From positions 1 through 17,970 of the forward strand of contig JASLCY010000255.1 of NCBI GenBank assembly GCA_030151925.1: 17,970 bases of DNA. The letters run 5' to 3'. Each line of letters begins with the position of its first letter. The first letter of the stretch is position 1. Made by a program: the position numbers and the translations under genes. Below, one piece after another: positions 1 to 7,975 of the stretch. Source of the DNA: Oligoflexus sp. (lineage in GTDB: Bacteria > Bdellovibrionota_B > Oligoflexia > Oligoflexales > Oligoflexaceae). The notes under the pieces are model-generated. The model searched no databases. It saw only the letters and a list, made by a program, of their open reading frames with translations, and was not told the DNA's origin.

Positions 1-362
1 CTGTGCCATTGAACACGAACTCGGCCCTGCCGGCGTCCGGCGCCACGACCTATGTCGCTGGCTGGGGCACGACGAGCGAAGGCGGCAGCAGCGTGAGCAA
101 GTCCCTCCGTTATACTTCGGTCGCCGTCGTATCGAACGACGAATGCTCGCAGGATTACGGTGAGACCATTTACAACGGCAGCATCTGCGCGGCTTCTCCC
201 GGCAAGGATTCTTGCCAAGGCGACTCCGGCGGACCGCTCTACACATACGATGGAACCAAGTTCACCTTGGTCGGCATCGTGAGCTGGGGCAACGGTTGCG
301 CTGAAGACGGCTACCCGGGCGTTTACACCCGCGTCTCCGCTTTCAAACCCCTTTCCCTTTAA
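1..362 (+). CDS. Trypsin-like serine protease (S1 family), 3' part only
   Basis: The reading frame is open at the left edge, so the gene begins upstream and only about 120 C-terminal residues are seen. They carry the chymotrypsin-fold signatures GWGTT, the catalytic serine block [10 protein letters not shown] and the closing IVSWGNGC and [10 protein letters not shown] motifs. The Asp six residues before the Ser, at the base of the S1 pocket, points to trypsin-like cleavage after Lys or Arg. The His and Asp of the triad must lie upstream. Such proteins are normally secreted and disulfide-bonded, and the visible Cys residues fit this. The end is odd: after VSAFK the family normally continues with a Trp-containing C-terminal helix, but here only PLSL and the stop follow. 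A hairpin terminator lies just downstream. The family call is secure; the substrate is unknown. Confidence 0.93.
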   Translation, partial: VPLNTNSALPASGATTYVAGWGTTSEGGSSVSKSLRYTSVAVVSNDECSQDYGETIYNGSICAASPGKDSCQGDSGGPLYTYDGTKFTLVGIVSWGNGCAEDGYPGVYTRVSAFKPLSL

Positions 363-372
363 CATCGATTTC

Positions 373-405
373 GGGCGGCTTTCCGAGAGAGCCGCCCTCG
401 CTTTC
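373..405 (+). terminator. Probable intrinsic terminator after the trypsin-like gene
   Basis: An inverted repeat begins 11 bases after the stop codon: GGGCGGCTTTC (373-383), loop CGA, GAGAGCCGCCC (387-397). The stem is 11 bp with one G-U pair. A modest pyrimidine tract (TCGCTTTCCC) follows rather than a clean U run, so termination is likely but not certain. Confidence 0.6.
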
Positions 406-555
406 CCGCCTTCGTTACACCTCGATACAGCCCCGCAAAGTTTGTTACCAAGTCTTACAAAAGAACATTCACGGGGTTTTCAGAAATTCCGATATTCTCT
501 CCATGACGCCGATGACGGCAAGTCAGTCGCTGCGAAACCAAGGGGAGATGTGAAC

Positions 556-1482
556 ATGAGAAAGCTCGAACGCGTGAATCTCGAGGGCGCCAAGATCAAA
601 CACGGTCACGAGGAAGAACCCGCGCACGGCCATTCGTTGGCGGAAGACCTCACGCGCCTTCGTCAGCAGGCCTTGAACCGCCGCCAGGCCTTTGCCTGGC
701 TCGGAGCCGCGGGCCTTATACCTCTCGTCTCCTGCGGCTCGGATAACAAGACTGCGGCCGCGGGCACCACGACGACGGCCGACGGCACGTCGACCGCTAC
801 GACCACGGCTTCCACCGCCACCAGCACGACATCCAGCGGAGTCTCCGGCACCTGCGCCCTGATCCCCGAGGAGACGGAAGGCCCCTATCCGGGCGACGGT
901 TCGAACGGCGTGAACGCGCTCGCCCTCTCCGGCATCATCCGCAGCGACATCACCTCGAGCTTCGACGGCGTGAGCGGCGTCGCCGCCGGCGTGCCGCTCA
1001 CCGTGGAGCTGAGTCTCGTAAATCTGAACGGGAGCTGCGGGGCGTTGGAAGGTTATGCGATCTATATCTGGCACTGCGATCAAAGCGGCAACTACTCGCT
1101 CTACAGCGGCTCCGCGAAGAATCTGAACTACCTGCGCGGCGTCCAGGTCACCGACGCGGACGGCAAGGTCGCCTTCACATCGATCTTCCCCGGCTGCTAC
1201 TCGGGACGCTGGCCGCATATACACTTCGAGATCTACAAGACGGCGAGCGACATCACGAGCGCGCGCAACAAGGTGGCCACCTCGCAGCTCGCCTTGCCGG
1301 CCGATCAGGCGAAACTCGTCTATGCCACGAGCGGTTATACCGGCAGCAGCTCGAACCTGTCGAAGATCAGCCTGGCGACCGACAATGTCTTCTCCGACGG
1401 GAGCTCGCTGCAGATCCCGACGATCGAAGGGGATGTGACCAGCGGCTTCACGATCAAGCTGACCGTCGCGATCAAAGCTTGA
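556..1482 (+). CDS. Intradiol dioxygenase-like protein, Tat-type exported lipoprotein
   Basis: This is a 308-residue protein of the intradiol ring-cleavage dioxygenase fold, a family that uses non-haem Fe(III) to split catechol-type rings between the two hydroxyls. The expected iron ligands are all present: Tyr180 (in SGNY after the WHCD motif), Tyr215 (FPGCY) and His221 and His223 (WPHIHFEIY). ETEGPYPGDG at 106-115 matches the usual entry motif. Residues 41-60 (NRRQAFAWLGAAGLIPLVSC) combine a twin arginine, a hydrophobic stretch and a lipobox-like LVSC, suggesting Tat export and lipid anchoring at Cys60. A Thr/Ser/Ala-rich linker (about 65-98) follows. The start is the ATG at 556, preceded by AGGGGAG; an in-frame TTG at 442 lacks such a site. 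The 40-residue His/Glu-rich leader before the RR pair is long for a Tat signal. The substrate is unknown. Its stop overlaps the convergent subtilase gene by 11 bp. Confidence 0.88.
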   Translation: MRKLERVNLEGAKIKHGHEEEPAHGHSLAEDLTRLRQQALNRRQAFAWLGAAGLIPLVSCGSDNKTAAAGTTTTADGTSTATTTASTATSTTSSGVSGTCALIPEETEGPYPGDGSNGVNALALSGIIRSDITSSFDGVSGVAAGVPLTVELSLVNLNGSCGALEGYAIYIWHCDQSGNYSLYSGSAKNLNYLRGVQVTDADGKVAFTSIFPGCYSGRWPHIHFEIYKTASDITSARNKVATSQLALPADQAKLVYATSGYTGSSSNLSKISLATDNVFSDGSSLQIPTIEGDVTSGFTIKLTVAIKA

Positions 1483-2800
1483 GCAGGGCGGCGTCGCCAT
1501 TCGGAAGACCCAGGCCCCACTCGGCGACGGTCTGGCTTCCGAGGCTGGCGCTCGCCTTCAACGCACGCAGCGCTGCGCCGCGCGCCTGGACAGGCGAGAG
1601 CGTCGCATCCTTAGCCTTCGCCGCCTCGGTGAGCAGAGCGATAAGCGCGGTCAGCTGCGGCGCCGCGAATGAGCTTCCCGATTCATAGGACTGGCTGGCT
1701 TCGCTCCAGATGCCTTCCGCCGGAACTCCCAAGGTGCGGGCGGCCACGGCCGCGTCGGCGCCGGGAATCGTCGCGGTCAGGGCGATAGAATCCGCAAACA
1801 ACGAAAGGTTCTCAGCGAAGAGCAGGAGATCGTCCGCCGCGTTCTCCGCATAGGCGTCTTTGATCAGAGGAAGATCGTAACCGGCGAGGTTGTTCACGGG
1901 TCCCAGGTTCTTCTTCACGCGAATGTCGGTCAGGGCTCCGTCGAGGTCCGTCCCGGTATTGCCCAGGGCCTTCACCACGACCTTCGTCTGCACGATGGCC
2001 GTCAAGGCCTGCTTGAAACGCGGCTCCAGGTGAACGTGATCCGCTGCGTCGGCAAAAGCCCGACTCATATTCACGACGTCGATATCATCGCGGGCGAGGA
2101 TGGCTTCCAGCGCGGCGCCGTAGGACTGCGCATCGGCTTGAACAGGGATGATCTCCGCTTCGGGCGCCAGCGTAAGGATGATGTCGATCACGGTATTGCC
2201 ATGATTGAGCTCTACGGGATTGCCGAAGGTGAGCGGTTGGTCGATCACGGCTTTGCCGTGCGACTTGCTTTGCGAAGCCAGGATCTCGGCATCGAACACA
2301 TCGAAGACCGCGATCTTCACGCCGCGGCCTTTGGCCTTCGCCTGGAGCTTCGTCGCTTCCAGGAACCGATAGCCGGGATGGACCTTCGCCACATAGGAGT
2401 TGATCAATCCCTCGAAGGTCTTGAGAGCGGCTTGATCGGCTTTATAACGCTGGTCGAGCGCCTTCTTCTGGCTCGCCGGATAATCCGCGTAGATCACGTC
2501 CGCGAGGCTCGTGAAATCTTCCACCGCCGCGGTCCAGCCCGCCAGGCCCTGTTCATCGAACAATGCTTCCACCGCGGTCTGGGCCAGGCCCTCGGTTTTG
2601 GGGAGCTGGTAATAACGATCCACGATATCGGTCAGGCTCGTATCGACGTCCATCTGCGTGATCTGAGCAAGATCGTTCAAAGCCTGCAGAGCCGCGTCAT
2701 GGCTCAGGGTTTTTGCAGTCTTATTATTTGGCGTAGAGGAAAAGCCCGGTGAAGCGAAAAGTGCGAGCGTAAGCAAGGTCTTAGAGATGAATTTCGCCAT
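1472..2800 (-). CDS. Secreted subtilisin-like serine protease (S8) with divergent motifs
   Basis: This 442-residue protein has an N-terminal signal peptide (about 1-21) and a helical region of about 140 residues that may act as a propeptide or accessory domain. The S8 catalytic domain follows. The triad can be assigned as Asp167 (IAVFDVFD), His200 (LNHGNTVID) and Ser377 (SGSSFAAP), with the oxyanion Asn281 in ALGNTG. The surroundings deviate from the family: HGNTV replaces HGTHV, GSS replaces GTS, and the Asp motif lacks the usual D-T/S-G. WGLGLPNGDAAL near the end matches the usual S8 terminus. The gene probably encodes an exported protease, but reduced or specialised activity is possible. 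The ATG is preceded by TTGGGACG, a modest ribosome site. It runs tail-to-tail into the dioxygenase gene and lies downstream of the terminated matrixin gene. Confidence 0.85.
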   Translation of the reverse strand: MAKFISKTLLTLALFASPGFSSTPNNKTAKTLSHDAALQALNDLAQITQMDVDTSLTDIVDRYYQLPKTEGLAQTAVEALFDEQGLAGWTAAVEDFTSLADVIYADYPASQKKALDQRYKADQAALKTFEGLINSYVAKVHPGYRFLEATKLQAKAKGRGVKIAVFDVFDAEILASQSKSHGKAVIDQPLTFGNPVELNHGNTVIDIILTLAPEAEIIPVQADAQSYGAALEAILARDDIDVVNMSRAFADAADHVHLEPRFKQALTAIVQTKVVVKALGNTGTDLDGALTDIRVKKNLGPVNNLAGYDLPLIKDAYAENAADDLLLFAENLSLFADSIALTATIPGADAAVAARTLGVPAEGIWSEASQSYESGSSFAAPQLTALIALLTEAAKAKDATLSPVQARGAALRALKASASLGSQTVAEWGLGLPNGDAALLKL

Positions 2801-2870
2801 CGTAACGTCCCAACCTAAAGAGTATGGCCTTAAAAAAGGCGTTATCCAGCTGGACGTTGATACACAATCT

Positions 2871-2912
2871 AAATGGAAAAAGCGCCTTTATCCGTCGGGA
2901 TAAAGGCGCTTT
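2871..2912 (-). terminator. Strong intrinsic terminator of the matrixin-type gene
   Basis: A perfect 15-bp inverted repeat, AAAGCGCCTTTATCC (2879-2893) and GGATAAAGGCGCTTT (2898-2912) with a 4-base loop, lies 20 bases after the minus-strand stop at 2932. Read on the minus strand, the stem ends in TTTTT. It separates the matrixin transcript from the subtilase gene, which must then have its own promoter between 2801 and 2870. Confidence 0.88.
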
Positions 2913-2931
2913 CCTGAGGGGGACCGTGCTC

Positions 2932-4152
2932 TTAGTGCGCGGTCATGTCACCCTTGGAATCTACGGTCGAATCCGCGCTCGAAGCGTCGACGGGGTAGAG
3001 ATATTTCACGGCTGCGCGGTCGGCGTCCGTAATGTTCTCGACTCCATCATAACCCATGATCGAAGGCAAAGCCGTCTTGGTCGCGGTCGAGAACTCGTGA
3101 CCGAAACCGATCGCGTGGCCGAGCTCGTGGGTCAGGACGCTGATCGTCGTCATGCCCGAGCGTTTTACGGCGTCCTTGAAGATGAAGACGTTGGCACCTA
3201 TGAGCTCCTGAGCGTTGTCGTCGACCGTCGAGAGCGTGATGCCCATCACGGCCAGGCTCTCCTGGTCTTCCATCTTATAAGAGTCGATGAAACGAACGCA
3301 GTTCTGATTCAAGTCGCTGAAAGGACGCGGATCGTCTTTGATGTCGATCGTATAGAGGTTGCCGCCGATGTGGTTCGACTGGAAATCACCGGCTTTCGAC
3401 CAAGCCGCCATACCTGTCTCGACAGCGTTCTTCACGGTCGCCGAGTTGGGGCCGCAGGCCGAGAGTTTGATCGTCTGCTTCCAGGGTATCGCGATGCCGT
3501 CGCCTTCGAGGTAATAGTTCTCCGGCGCGTTCACGATGCGATAAGGCTTCTCGGGCGTCTTACGGATGAAGACCGCCGAGAGGAGGCCATCGCCGATGCT
3601 GGTGTCCTTAACGCGCATCAGGAGGCTGAAGGCGTTGCCGCCGTCTTTCACGCTGTAGTGCACGGCCTCGACTTCTTCGCCGCTGATGGAGGCCAAAGCC
3701 AGCTTGCCGTTTTTCACCGTGAACTGGAACGAGGGATAATCCATCTCCGCGGCGTTCTTATTGGTGTCTTGATAGTCGATGGTCGAGCCCACGCTCACGA
3801 AAGCGTAATCGCTGTGATAGGGTTCGCTGCTGCTTTCGCTGTTCGTGCTGTTGGCCGTCTCGAGATCCTGCTGGCTGTTGATCTGCTGGACCTGGGCCCG
3901 TTCCACGTATTGGGTGAAGAGGCTGTAGCTCACGAGTTCGAAATCCTTGAGATCGTCGACCCGGCTCGCATCGATCAGGCCATCGTTATCGACGACCGCG
4001 CCCTTGATGAGCTCGTTGACGTCGCCATGGACGAAATAGATCGCAGGGTCCGGGAGGTTGGACTTCTTCTTATGGCTACTCGAAGGGGTGCAGGACGTTT
4101 GGGTGAAAACAAGGCCAAGGGAAATAGCGGCGCCCAGAGCAGGTAACTTCAT
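2932..4152 (-). CDS. Matrixin-type zinc metalloprotease, probable lipoprotein
   Basis: This 406-residue exported protein has a signal peptide ending in FTQTSC, so Cys21 may be lipidated, although Gln at -3 is atypical. The C-terminal third is a metzincin catalytic domain. THELGHAIGFGHE (341-353) gives the HExxHxxGxxH zinc site (His342, His346, His352, base Glu343), SIMGYDG supplies the Met-turn at Met366, and ADRAAVKYLYP matches the end of matrixin (M10A) domains. Cys233 and Cys285 could form a disulfide. Residues 25-230 form an unassigned region with a Ser/Asn/Gln-rich stretch (about 88-112). I see no cysteine-switch propeptide motif. The start is the ATG at 4152, preceded by GAGGATGCT; a 29-codon upstream extension has no signal character. 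It carries its own terminator at 2871-2912. Confidence 0.92.
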   Translation of the reverse strand: MKLPALGAAISLGLVFTQTSCTPSSSHKKKSNLPDPAIYFVHGDVNELIKGAVVDNDGLIDASRVDDLKDFELVSYSLFTQYVERAQVQQINSQQDLETANSTNSESSSEPYHSDYAFVSVGSTIDYQDTNKNAAEMDYPSFQFTVKNGKLALASISGEEVEAVHYSVKDGGNAFSLLMRVKDTSIGDGLLSAVFIRKTPEKPYRIVNAPENYYLEGDGIAIPWKQTIKLSACGPNSATVKNAVETGMAAWSKAGDFQSNHIGGNLYTIDIKDDPRPFSDLNQNCVRFIDSYKMEDQESLAVMGITLSTVDDNAQELIGANVFIFKDAVKRSGMTTISVLTHELGHAIGFGHEFSTATKTALPSIMGYDGVENITDADRAAVKYLYPVDASSADSTVDSKGDMTAH

Positions 4153-4418
4153 AGCATCCTCGGAGACAGGGTTGAGGAACAGACAACTGCTCAGCCTTAT
4201 GCGAAAGCCGTACCAGGCTTCGCCGCCCCCGGCCCCCATCGTCGGCCGTGGATTCTTAGGCCAATGGTTTTCGATACTTAATCTTGGTCTTGAGCATCGT
4301 GAGGTCCCGCAAAAATCGTCTAAAAATCCGACACCTGTGCAGCAATCAGAATGCGCGCATGATAAAATGGGCTCAATCCCCTCTCAGTAAAGACCTGTAG
4401 TTGAAGGCAGACAAGATC

Positions 4419-6293
4419 ATGTCGCAGCAATCGATTATCCCTGGGCTGAATACCGTGCTCCTCGTCGAACCGGAACAGGGCATGCGCACTCTCATAGCGA
4501 ACTACCTGACCACGATGGGCGCGAAGCATATCGAAGCGCAGCCGCACGCGCGGGACGTCACGCCCGAGATGCTCGCGCAGAATTACGATCTCATCTGCAT
4601 CGATTGGCGGATGAAGGGGCCTTCCGGTTCGGAATTCTTCCGTCAGCTGAGAGCCCGCGAGGCTTTTCGGGAGACGCCGATGGTCCTCGCCGCGGGACAG
4701 GTGACGAAGGACGATATCCTCGGCCTCGGCCCTGACAAGCAGGCGAAGTTCGTCGTCAAGCCTTTCACCTTCGAGGTGATGCAGAAGCTTATCGCCGATT
4801 TCTTCAAGCCCCAGGCTAAACCGCAGCAGGAATCGCAGTTTTATATCCAGAGGGGGCTCGGCGCGGATCTCGGCCTCGACCTGCAGCTCCTTAAGAACGC
4901 CAGCAGCCCCAAACCCAATGCCAGCACCGATCTCGACGGTGACGCCGACCAGGAGAAAGCGGCCCCGAAGAAGACCGAGCCTGTCGCGATATCCTTAGCC
5001 ATCCAGCTGCAGATCGAAGGGCTGAACCAGGATAAAGCCAAGGATCGCCTCAACGCGCTGATAGTCGACGAGGACGAATCGCTCACCCAGCTGCTGAGCA
5101 ACTACCTCGAGCAGATCACGTCGGGTTACGTCGACGTCTTCGCCAGCGCCAAGGACGCCTGGGCCTCGATCGAGAAATTCCCCTACGATCTGGTCATCTT
5201 CGATTGGCGCTGCAAGGGCTTGAGCGGCTTGTGCTTCTTCAACCGGATACGCATGAAGGCCGAACTCAAGAAGATCCCGCTCATCATCCTGAGCGGCAAC
5301 ATCGCGAAAGAGAACTTCCGCATCCTCGAGGACACGAGCTGCACGAAGGTGCTCGAGAAGCCGTTCCGGATCGAGACCTTCGACGAGGCGGTGCAGTTTA
5401 TCAGCAGCCTCAGCCGCAACTCCGGCCGCATAGGGGCCATGATCAAGTCAGCGATCGACAGCGAGATGCCGGATCGCAGCCGGACCTTCAAACTCCTCAA
5501 GCTGATCGCGAGCCAGGTTCCCGATGCCTTCGAGTTCCTGCTCCTCGCCGGGCAGCAGTTGAACCAGCGCAAGGAATTCGCCGTCGCCGAACGCATCCTG
5601 CAGATGGCGGACGGCCTGGCGCCGAACAACGTCACGGTCATGACCGAGCTGGCGAAGATCCATCTCAGGCTCGACAGGCCGAGCGATTCCCTGAAGCTGC
5701 TCCACGAGGCCAACCGCTTCTCGCCGGGAAACATCGAGCGCCTCTGCCTCATGGGCGAAGCCGGCCTCAACCTCTTCGACACTCAGAAAGCGCGCGAATA
5801 CTTCAAGGAAGCGCTTACCATCGATAGTGAAAGCGAGAAGGCGCGCATGGGCCTCGTGGTCGCCGAGAACGTCGAGCGGCACAGGCAGGACGATGCCCTG
5901 AGCGCGAAACTCGCGTCGACGCTGAACCTCATCGGCATCGCGCTGATCAAGAACGGTAAGATAGAGGCGGGAATCGAGCAATACCACTCGGCGATGGCCT
6001 TTATCCACGACGAGACGACTTTGGCCAAGCTCCAGTTCAACCTCGGGCTCGCCTACTCCCGCCTCGGCAATGTCAGGCTCGCCGTGAAATGGCTCGAGGA
6101 ATCGCTGAAGACCGATCCATCGTTCGCCAAAGCCAAGACGTGGCTTGATAAGGTCCGCACCGGCGAACATGCCCAGGCGACGATAAAGGACGAGGATCTC
6201 GCGGATAAACTCGCCGATAGCCTCGCCCTGATGATGCAGGGACTCGGGCCGGACGAAGAGGAAGAGCTCAAAGAGGAGGATGAAGTCGCCTAG
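4419..6293 (+). CDS. Response regulator with two receiver domains and a TPR region, no output domain
   Basis: This is a 624-residue cytoplasmic protein. REC1 (about 12-128) has the phospho-acceptor Asp62 in CIDWRMKG and Lys114 in VVKPF, but its acidic pair lies in VEPE and the switch Ser/Thr is Ala (LAAG), so it looks degenerate. REC2 (about 211-330) has a full set: VDEDE, Asp262 in FDWRCKG, Ser292 in LSG and Lys314 in LEKPF. A charged linker (about 160-190) joins them. Residues about 370-580 form tetratricopeptide-like helical repeats, most clearly near 440-470 and 535-570. The tail is strongly acidic (EEEELKEEDE). Without a DNA-binding or enzymatic domain it probably signals through TPR protein contacts. 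No partner kinase gene is nearby. The ATG at 4419 is chosen, with GAAGG upstream; an in-frame TTG at 4401 is the alternative. Confidence 0.9.
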   Translation: MSQQSIIPGLNTVLLVEPEQGMRTLIANYLTTMGAKHIEAQPHARDVTPEMLAQNYDLICIDWRMKGPSGSEFFRQLRAREAFRETPMVLAAGQVTKDDILGLGPDKQAKFVVKPFTFEVMQKLIADFFKPQAKPQQESQFYIQRGLGADLGLDLQLLKNASSPKPNASTDLDGDADQEKAAPKKTEPVAISLAIQLQIEGLNQDKAKDRLNALIVDEDESLTQLLSNYLEQITSGYVDVFASAKDAWASIEKFPYDLVIFDWRCKGLSGLCFFNRIRMKAELKKIPLIILSGNIAKENFRILEDTSCTKVLEKPFRIETFDEAVQFISSLSRNSGRIGAMIKSAIDSEMPDRSRTFKLLKLIASQVPDAFEFLLLAGQQLNQRKEFAVAERILQMADGLAPNNVTVMTELAKIHLRLDRPSDSLKLLHEANRFSPGNIERLCLMGEAGLNLFDTQKAREYFKEALTIDSESEKARMGLVVAENVERHRQDDALSAKLASTLNLIGIALIKNGKIEAGIEQYHSAMAFIHDETTLAKLQFNLGLAYSRLGNVRLAVKWLEESLKTDPSFAKAKTWLDKVRTGEHAQATIKDEDLADKLADSLALMMQGLGPDEEEELKEEDEVA

Positions 6294-6327
6294 GTCCATA
6301 AGGCTCTAGGCGACTCGGAAGATTTTT
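6284..6327. terminator. Shared hairpin terminator between convergent genes
   Basis: AGTCGCCTAG (6284-6293) and CTAGGCGACT (6306-6315) form a perfect 10-bp stem with a 12-base loop. The left arm overlaps the last codons of the REC-TPR gene. On the plus strand the run TTTTT comes 7 bases after the stem, inside the last codons of the collagen-like gene. It may serve both convergent transcripts, more plausibly the plus strand. Confidence 0.5.
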
Positions 6328-7975
6328 ATTGTTTAGCGGCCGGCGTGATGCCGACTTTTTTCTCGAGCGCATCGAGACGGCTCAGGATTCCGCTCAGGTC
6401 TTGGGTTGCGCCGGTTTCACCGCGAGGGCCGCGATCGCCTTGAGGACCGGCAGGACCCGTGGGACCGACCGCACCCTGAGGACCAGTGGCACCGGTTTCG
6501 CCGCGTGGGCCGCGAGCACCGTCGGCTCCGGTATCGCCTTTCGGACCTTGAGGGCCGCTAGGACCAACAGGACCGATATCACCCTTGGGACCTTGCGCGC
6601 CTTGGATGCCCGTATCCCCTTTATCACCTTTAGGACCGGTGGCACCGGTTTCGCCGCGCGGACCGTTCGCACCTTGTGGGCCGGTATCACCCTTGTCGCC
6701 TTTTGGACCTTGAACGCCTTGCGCGCCTTCGAGGCCTTGCGGACCGATATCGCCTTTAGGACCTTGAGGGCCGGTGAGACCCGCGGGGCCGACATCACCT
6801 TTATCGCCCTTCTCGCCTTTGTCACCCTTATCGCCCTTGGCTCCGTTCAAACCAGGCAGACCGGTCGGACCTTGCGGACCGATATCACCCTTGTCGCCTT
6901 TATCGCCCTTCGCGCCGTTCAAACCAGGCAGACCGGTCGGACCGGTGGCGCCCGTATCACCGCGCGCGCCCTGAGGGCCTTGCGGACCGGTTAAACCGAT
7001 AGGGCCTTGCGCACCCGTCGCGCCTCGAACCCCTTCGTCGCCTTGCAGGCCGCGAGGGCCCTGCTCGCCTTTAGGACCCGCAGGACCTTCGGGGCCGCGG
7101 AGACCTTGAGGGCCGACGGGACCTGAAGGACCGATAGGACCGACATCACCGCGAGCACCTTGAGCGCCGGCGTCGCCTTTGAGACCGGTATCGCCTTTAG
7201 GGCCTTGCGGACCGACGTCGCCGCGAGGACCTTGCGGGCCCGTCGCGCCGGTGTCGCCCTTAGGACCCTGCTGGCCTTGAGTGCCCGCAGAACCCGCTTC
7301 CGCTTTGCCGCTCAATGGGATGAAATCGACGAGCTGCTCATTGCCGTCGATGGTGAGGGCGAGTTTCAAAGCCGATGGATCATACTGGGCGACGCTGCTG
7401 TCGATCGGCTGCGATTTGCCGAGGAGCAGCGTCATCTGACAGGATTCGTTGACGACCACGTCCTGGCTTTCCGGCCCCCACACGACCTTGCCGCTCTCCG
7501 CCTCGCGGATCAGGACCGAGATCGACTCCTTGCAGCTTCCGCCCTGGCAATGGCAATCGGGTTGCGCGTAGACCACGGTCCCCGCGCCGGTCGATTGCAG
7601 AGTGAAGGCGCGCGTCTGGACCTGCGAGGAGAAGAGCGGTTCGTTTTTCTCGTGCGTGCCGCTCGCGTTCCAGTCGAAGGTGAGCGAGGAGGTCGCGGCG
7701 TAATCGCCGTTGGCGACGACGGCCCCTGTGCAGCGCCAGCCGCCGTCCGCGGTGGTCGCGCATTTCATGCCGCTGAAATCAAGGGCCGGATTGAGGTTCA
7801 AAACCTTGCCGTCCCAGAGGGCGGCATGTTCCATGATCCATTCCTTGCCCTGGTCGGGCTTCTTTGATTTCAGGCGGACCTGGAATTTCAAATCCTCGGC
7901 GAACGCCGTGAGCGATCCGCTGAGTAATACCGCCGCCAGCGCTCCTTGAAGGCAGCCGCGTAGTGTGAGTTTCAT
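6326..7975 (-). CDS. Secreted collagen-like protein with a cysteine-rich N-terminal domain
   Basis: This 549-residue protein begins with a signal peptide (1-26, ending LTAFA). The head domain (27-229) is not recognised and has six cysteines (72, 82, 141, 143, 148, 179), including CHCQGGSC, which suggests disulfides outside the cytoplasm. Residues 231-524 are 98 consecutive Gly-X-Y triplets with no interruption, rich in Pro, KGD, PKGD and RGET. Such charged triplets stabilise bacterial collagen triple helices that lack hydroxyproline. The last 25 residues (QDLSGILSRLDALEKKVG...) look like a short coiled coil, a likely trimer clamp. No LPxTG, transmembrane anchor or lipobox is seen, so the protein is probably secreted or attached through a partner. 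The ATG at 7975 follows GAGGAGAAG, which decides this start over an upstream in-frame ATG at 8050. A role as surface fibre or adhesin is inference. Confidence 0.93.
   Translation of the reverse strand: MKLTLRGCLQGALAAVLLSGSLTAFAEDLKFQVRLKSKKPDQGKEWIMEHAALWDGKVLNLNPALDFSGMKCATTADGGWRCTGAVVANGDYAATSSLTFDWNASGTHEKNEPLFSSQVQTRAFTLQSTGAGTVVYAQPDCHCQGGSCKESISVLIREAESGKVVWGPESQDVVVNESCQMTLLLGKSQPIDSSVAQYDPSALKLALTIDGNEQLVDFIPLSGKAEAGSAGTQGQQGPKGDTGATGPQGPRGDVGPQGPKGDTGLKGDAGAQGARGDVGPIGPSGPVGPQGLRGPEGPAGPKGEQGPRGLQGDEGVRGATGAQGPIGLTGPQGPQGARGDTGATGPTGLPGLNGAKGDKGDKGDIGPQGPTGLPGLNGAKGDKGDKGEKGDKGDVGPAGLTGPQGPKGDIGPQGLEGAQGVQGPKGDKGDTGPQGANGPRGETGATGPKGDKGDTGIQGAQGPKGDIGPVGPSGPQGPKGDTGADGARGPRGETGATGPQGAVGPTGPAGPQGDRGPRGETGATQDLSGILSRLDALEKKVGITPAAKQ
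6812..6943 (-). repeat. Tandem repeat within the collagen-like region
   Basis: Two copies of a 24-residue (72-bp) period occur in tandem, residues about 345-364 and 369-388. Both read GPTGLPGLNGAKGDKGDKG. Their DNA shares a 29-base identical core, for example ACCAGGCAGACCGGTCGG near 6855 and 6927, which indicates recent duplication rather than codon-level convergence. Confidence 0.8.

Noticed and set aside
523..1500. Long antisense reading frame opposite the dioxygenase gene
   Set aside because: Arg/Ala/Gly-rich composition typical of GC-rich antisense frames; the plus strand has a complete family match with all iron ligands.
2824..4146. 440-codon plus-strand frame opposite the matrixin gene
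   Set aside because: It runs through the terminator hairpin at 2879-2912, has no domain or ribosome site, and the minus strand has a zinc-site metalloprotease.
6329..6994. Plus-strand frames with RTGRTRG-like repeats opposite the collagen stalk
   Set aside because: They are mirror images of the Gly-X-Y codon periodicity, not independent repeat proteins.
6394..7300. Possible CRISPR-like or satellite array because of dense short repeats
   Set aside because: The periodicity is 9 bases in one coding frame (Gly-X-Y); there are no constant repeats separated by unique spacers.
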